DNA from: Zhongshania sp. R06B22
Lineage (GTDB): Bacteria; Pseudomonadota; Gammaproteobacteria; Pseudomonadales; Spongiibacteraceae
NCBI RefSeq assembly: GCF_040892595.1
Contig: NZ_JBFRYB010000001.1
Coordinates: 1,612,001-1,676,000 of the forward strand
DNA: 64,000 nt
Direction: 5' to 3'
Under the pieces are notes generated by a model. It did no database searches. It was given only the letters and a program-made list of their open reading frames with translations, and had not been told where the DNA came from. Positions 26,699 through 34,896 of this stretch are shown here, one piece after another. Position 1 is the first letter of the stretch; every line of letters begins with the position of its first letter. Position numbers and translations under genes: made by a program.

Positions 26699-27933
26699 GA
26701 GATGGCCTCCATCACTTTGGTGGTATGCCGTACCAGAATGTCTAAGCCTTCTTGAAGGTCTTCATCGGGAATAGTTAATGGAGGAATCAATTTAATAACT
26801 CGACCACCGGTACCGCAGCTGGCAATGAGTAGACCGGCAGCAAAGCAGCTATCTACAATTGCTTTGGCTTGCTCGCCGCTGCCTACATCTAAGCCGAGAA
26901 TCATACCCTTGCCGCGCACCGCAATCGCCTTAAAGTTCTTTTCCAGCGGCGCCAGTGCTTTCGCCATGACCTCGGCTTTTTCTGCCACTTCGGTCATTAG
27001 TTCATTGTCCTCGAAATACCCCAATGCTTCACTGCCGGCGACAAACGACAGTGATTGGCCTCGGAAAGTACCGGTGTGTTCGCCGGGTGACCAATAGTTA
27101 TCAATGGCGGGCTTAACGAGATTGAGCGCCATGGGTGTACCCATGCCGCCAACGCCTTTGGCGAGACAAATGATGTCGGGATCGAGACCCATGCCATCGA
27201 AGCTAAAATAGCTACCGGTACGGCCACAGCCTACTTGAATGTCATCAACAATAAGCAGGGCGCATACGTCTTCAGCGAGTTTGGCCAAGGCGTGTAGCCA
27301 CTCTTTACTGGCGACGTTCACGCCGCCTTCCGCTTGTATCGTTTCTACTAAAAACGCGGCGGGGGGAGCAATGCCGCTAGACGGATCAGCGTAGTGTGCC
27401 GCCAGTTGTTCGAGGGATTCAAGACATCCAAATTTATGATGTGAGACATGATTAAGGGGCACGCCCGCGGCGCCGCGAAAATACGAATTAGCGGTGCAGG
27501 CTAGCGAGCCCAGTGTCATACCGTGAAAACCGTGGGTGAAGGCTGCTATCTCTTGTCTTTTGGTGGCGCGCCGCGCAATTTTAAGGGCAGCTTCGACCGC
27601 ATTGGTGCCAGTCGGTCCCATAAATTGCATTTTATGGGGCATATTGCGTGGCTCAAGAATCGTCTTTACAAAGCGCTCCATAAAGTCGCGCTTGGCGGTG
27701 GTGTGCATATCGAGGCTATGGGTAACGCCATCCGATTCTAGATAGTCGATCATGGCCTTTTTCATGCGTGGGTTGTTATGTCCGAAATTTAAAACCCCAG
27801 CACCGGCAAAAAAATCGATGTACTGTTTGCCATTCTCATCGGTTTGACGGGCGTTGGTGGCTTTGTCGAAGACCACTGGGTAAACCCGGCAATAGGCGCG
27901 GATACCTGATTCACGTTCTTCAAAAATACTCAT
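26695..27933 (-). CDS. doeD: diaminobutyrate--2-oxoglutarate transaminase, DoeD-type
   Basis: A class III PLP aminotransferase of 412 residues from the ATG at 27933, which is preceded by AAGGAG. The longer frame upstream lacks support. It starts with EERESGIRAYCRVYPVVFD, as in EctB/DoeD enzymes. It has the PLP-lysine motif CLAKGVGGMGTPMAL and the phosphate-binding GPTGTNAVEAALK. It would convert L-2,4-diaminobutyrate to aspartate-beta-semialdehyde. The enzyme family works in both directions, but no ectA or ectC lies nearby and the neighbours are degradative, so DoeD is favoured over EctB. Confidence 0.83.
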   Translation of the reverse strand: MSIFEERESGIRAYCRVYPVVFDKATNARQTDENGKQYIDFFAGAGVLNFGHNNPRMKKAMIDYLESDGVTHSLDMHTTAKRDFMERFVKTILEPRNMPHKMQFMGPTGTNAVEAALKIARRATKRQEIAAFTHGFHGMTLGSLACTANSYFRGAAGVPLNHVSHHKFGCLESLEQLAAHYADPSSGIAPPAAFLVETIQAEGGVNVASKEWLHALAKLAEDVCALLIVDDIQVGCGRTGSYFSFDGMGLDPDIICLAKGVGGMGTPMALNLVKPAIDNYWSPGEHTGTFRGQSLSFVAGSEALGYFEDNELMTEVAEKAEVMAKALAPLEKNFKAIAVRGKGMILGLDVGSGEQAKAIVDSCFAAGLLIASCGTGGRVIKLIPPLTIPDEDLQEGLDILVRHTTKVMEAIS

Positions 27934-27980
27934 GCGAACTCCTTCGTGTAAATAAAGTTCGTCGACGTGTCGACGGTTTA

Positions 27981-29180
27981 CTATTTTAAAATGGTTTGTT
28001 TTGCAGGTTTTTCGGGCGTCGTCACACCACATAGGCGAGAAAATAAATTGCTCACCAAGGGAATTAGTTTGTCGTTAAAATCATAGTGGGGGCTGTGACA
28101 GGGCACTTGATGGTGCTCGTCGCCATCATCTGCGCCGATCAGCGCAAACGCGCCGGGAATTTCCCGCAGATAATAACTAAAATCTTCAGACGCCATAATT
28201 GGAGTCCGGACGTTTTGATCGATCGCGTCGGCACCATAGCTTTCTTGCCATAACTGCCGAACGTGGCCGGCTTGAGCGGGGTGATTGATAGTCGCGTGAT
28301 AGCGAGGCGTAATTTCCACGCTGCATTCCACGCCATAGCTACGCGCGGTTTGCTGGCTTACCTCGGTGATGAGAGCGTTAATTTGATCCCGTGTGTTCTG
28401 ATCCGGCACTCTTATACTGCCGCCCAATACCGCTTGTTGCGGAATAATGGTGGGTCCGCTATCAGCCATAAATGAGGTTACGCTGATCACCGCGGCTTGT
28501 TGCGGCGCCAAGCGGCGACTCACGATCTGTTGTAGAGCAAGGGTGATAGCACTGGCGGCAAGCACTGGATCGCGGCAGAGTTCAGGTTGACTGGCATGCC
28601 CACCTTTGCCAGTAACGGTAATAGAAAAGGTGCCGTTGCCACACATAACAATATCGTCAGGACAGACCAGCTTGCCGAAGGGGATCGCTGGCCAGTTGTG
28701 CCAGCCGTATATTTCGTCGATACCGTCTAATGCGCCCTCATTTATCATTTCCCGCGCGCCATGTCCGCCTTCTTCTGCTGGTTGGAATAACAATGTGACA
28801 GGGTGGCTTAGGCTTTGTTCATTGTGTTTTAACCACCGCGCGGTGGCTAATAATGTGGCGGTATGTCCATCGTGGCCACAGGCGTGCATGCAGCCAGTAT
28901 GGGTAGATGACCACGCCTTACCGGTTTGTTCAATAATAGGAAGGGCGTCGATGTCACCCCTGAGAGCGATGTGTTTAGCGCCAGCTTGAGGTGTGGCTGT
29001 CGCCAAGGTGGCTATGGTGCCAGTTCCCGCGCATTTGCGCCATGGTATAGCTAGTTGGTTGAGGGTGTTACGCACGGTTTCAGCGGTACGGACCTCGTGC
29101 CAGCCAGGCTCGGGGTGGGCGTGTAGGTCGCGGCGTAGGGTCTGCGCGGCGGCCATTGTATCTAGCCAGAAATCAGTCAT
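27981..29180 (-). CDS. doeB2: N-acetyl-diaminobutyrate deacetylase, DoeB2-type (M20 amidohydrolase)
   Basis: A 399-residue M20D amidohydrolase. Metal-binding residues are visible: C101-G-H103-D-G-H106 (HACGHDGHTATLLA), E136/E137 in LLFQPAEEGGHGA, and a C-terminal IMASEDFSYYL. The middle segment GKGGHASQPE marks the dimerisation domain. In this operon it fits DoeB2, the deacetylase for N-acetyl-L-2,4-diaminobutyrate, the step after ectoine ring opening. The family also includes hippurate and IAA-amino acid hydrolases, so the role rests on context. It is the first gene of the operon. Confidence 0.78.
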   Translation of the reverse strand: MTDFWLDTMAAAQTLRRDLHAHPEPGWHEVRTAETVRNTLNQLAIPWRKCAGTGTIATLATATPQAGAKHIALRGDIDALPIIEQTGKAWSSTHTGCMHACGHDGHTATLLATARWLKHNEQSLSHPVTLLFQPAEEGGHGAREMINEGALDGIDEIYGWHNWPAIPFGKLVCPDDIVMCGNGTFSITVTGKGGHASQPELCRDPVLAASAITLALQQIVSRRLAPQQAAVISVTSFMADSGPTIIPQQAVLGGSIRVPDQNTRDQINALITEVSQQTARSYGVECSVEITPRYHATINHPAQAGHVRQLWQESYGADAIDQNVRTPIMASEDFSYYLREIPGAFALIGADDGDEHHQVPCHSPHYDFNDKLIPLVSNLFSRLCGVTTPEKPAKQTILK

Positions 29181-29573
29181 TACGTTTTTACTGTCGCACA
29201 GCTTTTGTGTTGGGGCAAACTTACTTTTGACTATTTTTATGAAATTTGTCGGGCGGTCAATTTTGGTGCGCTTTTTTAATTTACTGATGTGCTAACGACT
29301 GAGCAGTAGTGGGATTTAAATTTTTTGATAAAATTTCTTTTTTTTTAAACATGGCTATGGGCGCCAATGGTGGCGCTTTTAGCGAGCTTGTTATGGAATG
29401 CTGATTTGTAGTCGGCACAATCCCTGCATGTATCGCTGTGAAACTTTACACAGCTGAACTATTTAAATCATTGTGTGGTTTGGCTGTGTAGTATGTTGGT
29501 GTTATGAACTTTTTATAACAGCACCCGGAGTCTGGTGGGAGCTGGGCTCTGCGATTAAACGCAGGTATTACTA
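29181..29573. promoter_or_regulatory. Divergent control region between the ectoine operon and ggpPS
   Basis: This 393-bp region separates divergent osmolyte genes and holds no recognised gene. It contains small inverted repeats: GCGCCA-ATGG-TGGCGC (29361-29376), GCTGTG-N8-CACAGC (29435-29454) and TGTTAT-N9-ATAACA (29500-29520). It also has an A/T-rich stretch at 29310-29350. Both promoters must lie here. The repeats near 29435 and 29500 are placed where a regulator of ggpPS could bind, but no regulator gene is adjacent. Confidence 0.4.
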
Positions 29574-31850
29574 ATGCTTTTAGCAACAGATTTAGACGGT
29601 ACATTTCTCGCTGGCGATAACGAGCAACGCCACAAGCTTTATCAGTTGATTGCAGCGCACCCCGAAATCAAGCTGGCCTTTGTAACCGGTCGTGGACTTG
29701 AGTCCGTATTGCCGCTGCTTTCCGATCCGACTATTCCAGAACCCGATTATATTATTTGCGATGTAGGTTGCACCGTTGTTGATGGGCACACGCAACAAGC
29801 TATCCAACCACTGCAGGGCGATATTGATAAACGCTGGCCCGGTGAACATGTGGTTGAGCAAGCCGTTGCCCATATCCCCAATTTACAGCGTCAGGATGTT
29901 CCACAAGAACGGCGCTTTTCCTTCTTTTGTGGCGCGGATGCCGTTACTAGTGAACTCGAAGAAGTGGTTCGTGACTTGGATTGCGAGCTCCTGTATTCGG
30001 CAGGCTTGTATCTGGATATTTTACCCAAGGGGGTCAACAAGGGCTCTACCTTGCGAGGCTTGGTAGAGCTGCTTGATATTGGCGACGAAAATGTATTGGT
30101 TGCTGGCGATACCTTAAATGACCTGTCAATGTACGAGCACGGTTTTATTGGTGTTTGTGTGGGTGAGTCCGAAGCCGGCTTATTGAAAGAGACTGAAAAT
30201 CAGGCGCGGGTGTATCACGCTGACCATCCGGGATGCGGTGGTATTCTGCAAGCCTTCGAGTATTTTGGTTTTTTGGGCACAGCGGGTATGGAGGCAGAGC
30301 AGCGCGATGTAGCGGTGCCGGGAAAGTCTGACCTGGTGATTGTATATCACCGGCTTCCCTATGAAGAATTTCGTGAGGATGGCGTCACGGTTCGTCGCAA
30401 GCCCACCTCACCAAACGGTATTATCCCTACCTTGATGAGCTTTTTTGCGGATGGGCGTGCGGGTTCATGGGTGGCGTGGTCAATTCACGAACCTGAGGAC
30501 GGCAAGTTTGAAACCCATACCGAGGTCGATACCGCGCAGTATCCTAACTTGGTGGCGTCGCGGGTTGCCTTGAGCAAAAGGGATGTCGATATTTTTTACA
30601 AGAAATTTTCCAAAGAGGCATTCTGGCCAACACTGCATACTTTTTGGGAACGAGCGACCTTCCGCGAAGATCATTGGCAGGTGTTTCTTGATGTGAATCG
30701 ACGCTTCGCGGAAGCGGCGGCGGCAGAGGCCGCTGAAGGCGCAACGGTTTGGATACATGATTACAATTTGTGGATGGTGCCGGCCTATTTGCGCGAGTTG
30801 CGTCCCGATGTTGTTATCGCCTTTTTCCATCACACATACTTTCCCTCAGCGGATGTTTTCAATGTTATTCCCTGGCGCCGAGATATTATTGGCAGCCTAT
30901 TACAATGTGACTATATCGGCTTCCATATTCCGCGCCAGTCCGAAAATTTTGTCGATGTGGCAAGGGGTGTCACGCCCCTAGAAGTGACGACGAAAATGAA
31001 CTGTGCTCCGCGTTTCTTTACCTATGGCTGCGCGGTAGGCCTGGATGAAATGACTACCGAGATAAAGGTCAATGATCGCCTTATCCGCTTGGGGGCACAC
31101 CCGGTTGGATTGGACTTGAAACGGGTAGAGAGCGCACTCAAGGACGAGAAAATTCAGCGGCGCATGGATGAGCTTAGGCTTGAGTTGCATGGCACCCGGA
31201 TGATTTTATCGGTGGGCAGACTGGACTATACAAAAGGCATATTAGAACAGCTTGAGGCCTACGAACGCTTGCTGGATGAATACCCGGATTTGCACGACAA
31301 AGTTACTTTGATGATGGTGTGTGTGCCGGCTGCTAGTGAAATGGCGATTTATCGCGATTTACAAACTCAGATTGAGCAGGCGGTGGGGCGGATTAACGGC
31401 CGATTTGCAAAAGTTGGCTGGACGCCGCTGCAGTTTTTCTTCCGCAGTTTGCCCTTTGCCGAATTAGTGGCTTATTACAGCATGGCAGATGTGATGTGGA
31501 TTACACCGCTGCGCGACGGGCTTAACTTGGTGGCCAAGGAATATATTGCCACCCAGGGTATGACGGATGGCTCGGGCGTATTGGTATTGTCTGAATTTGC
31601 CGGTGCGGCTGCTGAATTGCGCGGCCCGATCTTGGCTAATCCACATGACCGCAATGAGATGGTTAGAACCTGCTATTTGGCGTTAACCCTAGAGCGGGAA
31701 GAGGCGCGTAGCCGCATGCGTGAAGCCTACGATGTGGTTCAGCACTATGATATTAAGGTGTGGAGCGACGAGTTTATGAACGCTGTGGATGCCTGCCGAA
31801 GTGGCGATAGTGCGTTGCCGTCAAGTGACCTAGCATCTAAAGTGGCTTAG
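29574..31850 (+). CDS. ggpPS: bifunctional glucosylglycerol-phosphate phosphatase/synthase (GgpPS fusion)
   Basis: A 758-residue fusion. Residues 1-250 form a HAD phosphatase (ATDLDGTF with D6 and D8; VAGDTLNDLSMYEHG near 180). Residues from about 256 form a GT20 glycosyltransferase starting LVIVYHRLPYEEF, with KPTSPNGIIPTLMSFF, VGRLDYTKGI (548-556) and TPLRDGLNLVAKEY (644 on). The YHR/SPNGI signature is that of glucosylglycerol-phosphate synthase rather than trehalose-phosphate synthase. It would join ADP-glucose and glycerol-3-phosphate, then dephosphorylate to the compatible solute glucosylglycerol. Such fused enzymes are known from Azotobacter and Stenotrophomonas. Confidence 0.9.
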   Translation: MLLATDLDGTFLAGDNEQRHKLYQLIAAHPEIKLAFVTGRGLESVLPLLSDPTIPEPDYIICDVGCTVVDGHTQQAIQPLQGDIDKRWPGEHVVEQAVAHIPNLQRQDVPQERRFSFFCGADAVTSELEEVVRDLDCELLYSAGLYLDILPKGVNKGSTLRGLVELLDIGDENVLVAGDTLNDLSMYEHGFIGVCVGESEAGLLKETENQARVYHADHPGCGGILQAFEYFGFLGTAGMEAEQRDVAVPGKSDLVIVYHRLPYEEFREDGVTVRRKPTSPNGIIPTLMSFFADGRAGSWVAWSIHEPEDGKFETHTEVDTAQYPNLVASRVALSKRDVDIFYKKFSKEAFWPTLHTFWERATFREDHWQVFLDVNRRFAEAAAAEAAEGATVWIHDYNLWMVPAYLRELRPDVVIAFFHHTYFPSADVFNVIPWRRDIIGSLLQCDYIGFHIPRQSENFVDVARGVTPLEVTTKMNCAPRFFTYGCAVGLDEMTTEIKVNDRLIRLGAHPVGLDLKRVESALKDEKIQRRMDELRLELHGTRMILSVGRLDYTKGILEQLEAYERLLDEYPDLHDKVTLMMVCVPAASEMAIYRDLQTQIEQAVGRINGRFAKVGWTPLQFFFRSLPFAELVAYYSMADVMWITPLRDGLNLVAKEYIATQGMTDGSGVLVLSEFAGAAAELRGPILANPHDRNEMVRTCYLALTLEREEARSRMREAYDVVQHYDIKVWSDEFMNAVDACRSGDSALPSSDLASKVA

Positions 31851-31872
31851 CTAATTTGGGCCGCTTAAGGTG

Positions 31873-31928
31873 TTTTATCTTTTATCTTTTATCTTTTATC
31901 TTTTATCTTTTATCTTTTATCTTTTATC
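31873..31928. repeat. (TTTTATC)8 tandem heptanucleotide repeat
   Basis: Eight perfect head-to-tail copies of TTTTATC cover 56 bases with no interruption. They lie 22 bases past the ggpPS stop and 49 bases before the stop of the convergent TetR gene. The array is non-coding. On the plus strand it gives a U-rich RNA, so it could affect transcription ending or transcript stability. Perfect copies suggest recent slippage and likely length variation between strains. Confidence 0.97.
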
Positions 31929-31977
31929 TTGGTCGCTGAAATTGGCTGTCAATGTTGATGGTGGCGCTTTACTGTGA

Positions 31978-32619
31978 CTAACTTTTTTGCCCGGCAATAA
32001 TACGTTCTAAATACGCGATCATGGCTGCGGCGCATTCGCGCCGATAGGCTGGTGTGATTTCGCCATGCAGAAAATATGACAGCCGCAAGCAGGCGGTACC
32101 CAACTCGACAACAAGCGCTTTGGCGTCAGGATTTTCATCCGCCAAGGTCACACCGATGGCGCGCATTAAGGTGTCGACGTGGCGGCCGATATGAGAAATG
32201 GTCAGGTGCAAAGCCTGATGACTTTCATGACTTGCCACGCTGCCAAGTATTAGTATGCCAGCAGCTTGATGGTGGTTGTAATAGTTGGCGACAATGTCTG
32301 CGACCTCACTAATAACTTGCTGCCATGGTTTGCCTTCTATGGCATAACTTAGTTTTTCAACTTCCTCTTCCAGTGTGATTAAGTGTCGCCGCGTGAGTTC
32401 ATTGAGAATGGCATAGGGGCTGGGGAAAAAATGGTAAATACTGGTTCGCGTACAATTCAGTGACGATGCTAGTTCTGGAATCGAGAAACTGCTTAAGCCC
32501 CCCTGAATTAACTGCGCCTCAGCGGCTTCGAGAATGCGCTCAAATCGCTGGCGGCCGCGCGCTTGTTGCGGGGGTCTAGCAGCTGATGGGGCAGAAGTGA
32601 TGGCGGTAATTTCAGTCAT
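31978..32619 (-). CDS. TetR-family transcriptional regulator
   Basis: A 213-residue TetR regulator. The N-terminal helix-turn-helix covers about residues 20-70 (RFERILEAAEAQLIQGGLSSFSIPELASSLNCTRTSIYHFFPSP). The rest is the all-helical ligand domain. It is divergent from the di-haem lipoprotein gene, with a 123-bp shared region containing two near-identical 18-base palindromes. Repression of both its own gene and the lipoprotein/P450 genes is the natural expectation. The ligand is unknown. Confidence 0.9.
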   Translation of the reverse strand: MTEITAITSAPSAARPPQQARGRQRFERILEAAEAQLIQGGLSSFSIPELASSLNCTRTSIYHFFPSPYAILNELTRRHLITLEEEVEKLSYAIEGKPWQQVISEVADIVANYYNHHQAAGILILGSVASHESHQALHLTISHIGRHVDTLMRAIGVTLADENPDAKALVVELGTACLRLSYFLHGEITPAYRRECAAAMIAYLERIIAGQKS

Positions 32620-32635
32620 GGCGGCATCATATCAC

Positions 32636-32689
32636 TTGACTCAAATATCATACAAATGTACAAATAACAAAATCATACAAGTGTACGAT
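32636..32689. promoter_or_regulatory. Promoter with two TetR-type operators
   Basis: Two copies of an 18-base site, ATCATACAAATGTACAAA (32647-32664) and ATCATACAAGTGTACGAT (32672-32689), lie 25 bases apart centre to centre. The second is nearly palindromic. A plus-strand promoter reads TTGACT (32636-32641), 17 bases, TACAAA (32659-32664), so the first site covers its spacer and -10. They sit between the divergent TetR and di-haem lipoprotein genes and are probably the regulator's operators. Confidence 0.65.
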
Positions 32690-32742
32690 ATTGCTCCAAG
32701 CACAAAGATAAAAATAAAAAAGTAAGATGAGGCAGCGTTCAA

Positions 32743-34824
32743 ATGCAGAAAAGTCTATTGGTTTTGGCGGCATATTCCCTGTTGCTGCTGGCGGCATGCG
32801 GCGGTTCATCGAGTAACCCATCACCGCAGGTACTTAATCCCGGTGGTGACGACACTAGCGGTGATACTGGCTCGGACACTGATACGGAGTCGTTGTCACT
32901 GCTAGTGAGTCGGCGCGGCGGCCATTATTGGCATGATTACTGTGCCGATAAACCTGATAACACAGCTGTGCCTGCCGATCCCCGTGAAATGGTGGTGCCG
33001 GGTGTTAACGAAAATAAGGCCGTGTTGATGAATGCATGGTGGCAAACTTGCCAAGAAGATAATCAGCCGGCCAATTGTGGTGAGCTTCGTCAGCGTGCAG
33101 AGCATGGTCTGGCCTTGGTTGCCGCCGAGGGGCGACCTGGCGCTGCTAGTTTCTTTTCCGGTGACGCTAGTGAGTCAGGATTTTCGTTTCCCGCTGATGC
33201 CTATGCAGAGATGTGGAAATCGATTTGGGGCCTGAGTGAGCGCCCGCTTCAGTACGATGAATTAGTCGCCCAGCGCTGGGGTATGCCGCTGTCAGTTGTT
33301 CGCAACCCCTATCCCTTGCCTGGCGAAGATCCAAATCTAAGTGATGGCGGCAGCGGTCAGCTGCCAATGGGAGTGACCCAGCTCCGCGAGGCCAACGGAA
33401 GCTGGACCGGACAACTCAATGTCACTTGCAGTATTTGTCATGGCGGGGCGGTGGGAACGGCTGATGAAGCTGAGGGGCTGGGGGCAATGTATGGCAATAA
33501 TAGTCTCAGCGATATTACCGTGATGTTTTCTGAACTGGCGCGTTTGGCGCCGCAGCAGGCGGCGCTGGCGATCATCTCTCAGAATAAGGTGCGCGGCACA
33601 GGTAATATCACTAACTTTCAACTTTTCGGCACGCTGACGCTTGCTGATTACGACACCATTCCGTCTTATCTCACTATTCAGGCTGAGCCTTCTACCGGCA
33701 CCGAAGATCCGCCTGTGTGGTGGAATGTGGGCAGTCGCAGCGCGAAATTCTATGACGGTGGTCAGGTCGTCGATGCCAAACGCATTGAGCTGTCGTTTCA
33801 CTTTCCTGATTTCTTCAATGATATTGAAGGTGCCAAACAATGGATATTGGATAATCAGCAAGATAGCGATGCGTGGATTAGCTCGCTTAAGTCACCGCCG
33901 TGGCCAGAATCGGTGTTAGGCAGTGTAGATAGATCCTTGGCGGAAGCTGGCGCGGTGCTATTTCATGCTAAAAATTTATGGGCGCCGAGTTTGAATAATC
34001 CCACACCGCGTCCGGAAGGCGGCAATGGATCGTGTGCAAGCTGCCATGGTGCGTACTCACCGCGCTATGTTAATGATCCCACTTACTTAGATTCGCCATT
34101 GTTAGATGGGGTGGCGGCGTATATCACACCCATTAATATTATTGATACGGATCCGGCGCGCCTGAATGGCAACTCCCCACGGGTGGCGGAATATTCGAAA
34201 AACAATTGGTTTGCCTATTCGGAGGGGCCATATAACGATGACGGCGTATCGCTATGTGGTAACTGGGCTGATGAGTCTTTGCGCGGTGATCGCGAACTGG
34301 GCTATTTAGCGCCGCCGCTTTATGGGGTATGGGCTACGGCGCCATATTTCCATAATGGCTCGGTGCCGAATATCGACGGTGTCCTAAATCCGGCCGTGCG
34401 GCCCACCATTTGGCGTCGGCTTTCGAAGGATGCGCCGACAGACTTAGCGGGGCAGGTGGTAATGGGCTTTGATTACAGTCTTAAAACTGGATACGACGCT
34501 GAAAAAATAGGGTGGCGTTATGACGAGCTGGAATGCGGCTCGGGTTTGGCATTACCATTAATTGGTGCCGCTACCCCCGGTGTGGACTGCAATCCACTCG
34601 ATTCTAGCGGCCCAGTTTTACAAGATGCATTATCGGTGCTTTGGGGTAACGGTGGTCTGGCATGGAATTTATTGAATGTGCCGATTGTGAGCGATCAGCA
34701 GATTGAAGAGCGAAAAATCTATAACACTAAACTCTACAGCCAAGGTAACGGTGGTCATGAATTTACCAGTGTGCTGAATGACACCGAGCGACGTGCTATT
34801 AAAGAATATCTTAAAACCTTATAA
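32743..34824 (+). CDS. di-haem c-type cytochrome lipoprotein, RoxA-like
   Basis: A 693-residue exported lipoprotein with signal peptide and lipobox (LLLLAAC-GGSSS), then an Asp/Ser/Thr/Gly linker. It has two haem c sites, C229-S-I-C-H233 and C431-A-S-C-H435, about 202 residues apart. This length and spacing resemble RoxA/RoxB rubber oxygenases more than the shorter di-haem cytochrome c peroxidases. The C-terminal APPLYGVWATAPYFHNGSVP is shared by di-haem peroxidase-type proteins. It may oxidise or cleave an unsaturated substrate outside the cytoplasm, or simply transfer electrons. GAGG precedes the ATG. Confidence 0.75.
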   Translation: MQKSLLVLAAYSLLLLAACGGSSSNPSPQVLNPGGDDTSGDTGSDTDTESLSLLVSRRGGHYWHDYCADKPDNTAVPADPREMVVPGVNENKAVLMNAWWQTCQEDNQPANCGELRQRAEHGLALVAAEGRPGAASFFSGDASESGFSFPADAYAEMWKSIWGLSERPLQYDELVAQRWGMPLSVVRNPYPLPGEDPNLSDGGSGQLPMGVTQLREANGSWTGQLNVTCSICHGGAVGTADEAEGLGAMYGNNSLSDITVMFSELARLAPQQAALAIISQNKVRGTGNITNFQLFGTLTLADYDTIPSYLTIQAEPSTGTEDPPVWWNVGSRSAKFYDGGQVVDAKRIELSFHFPDFFNDIEGAKQWILDNQQDSDAWISSLKSPPWPESVLGSVDRSLAEAGAVLFHAKNLWAPSLNNPTPRPEGGNGSCASCHGAYSPRYVNDPTYLDSPLLDGVAAYITPINIIDTDPARLNGNSPRVAEYSKNNWFAYSEGPYNDDGVSLCGNWADESLRGDRELGYLAPPLYGVWATAPYFHNGSVPNIDGVLNPAVRPTIWRRLSKDAPTDLAGQVVMGFDYSLKTGYDAEKIGWRYDELECGSGLALPLIGAATPGVDCNPLDSSGPVLQDALSVLWGNGGLAWNLLNVPIVSDQQIEERKIYNTKLYSQGNGGHEFTSVLNDTERRAIKEYLKTL

Positions 34825-34837
34825 ATAAAACTTAGAA

Positions 34838-34861
34838 AAACCGCAGTGCTAACTGGGGTTT
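34838..34861 (+). terminator. stem-loop after the di-haem lipoprotein gene
   Basis: AAACCGCAGT pairs with ACTGGGGTTT across four bases with one mismatch. It lies between the lipoprotein stop and the P450 start (34897), so it may reduce read-through rather than fully stop it. Confidence 0.4.
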
Positions 34862-34896
34862 AGTATTCAAGCTATTCGTTATTAAAGGAAATGATT

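Noticed and set aside
26695-27933. EctB (ectoine biosynthesis) for the transaminase
   Set aside because: No ectA or ectC is adjacent and the operon partners are degradative, so DoeD is the better call.
29574-31850. Trehalose-6-phosphate synthase/phosphatase
   Set aside because: The GT20 signature (YHRLPY, SPNGI) and the N-terminal phosphatase order match glucosylglycerol-phosphate enzymes instead.
31873-31928. CRISPR-like array
   Set aside because: The units are seven bases, directly adjacent, and have no spacers; this is a simple tandem repeat.
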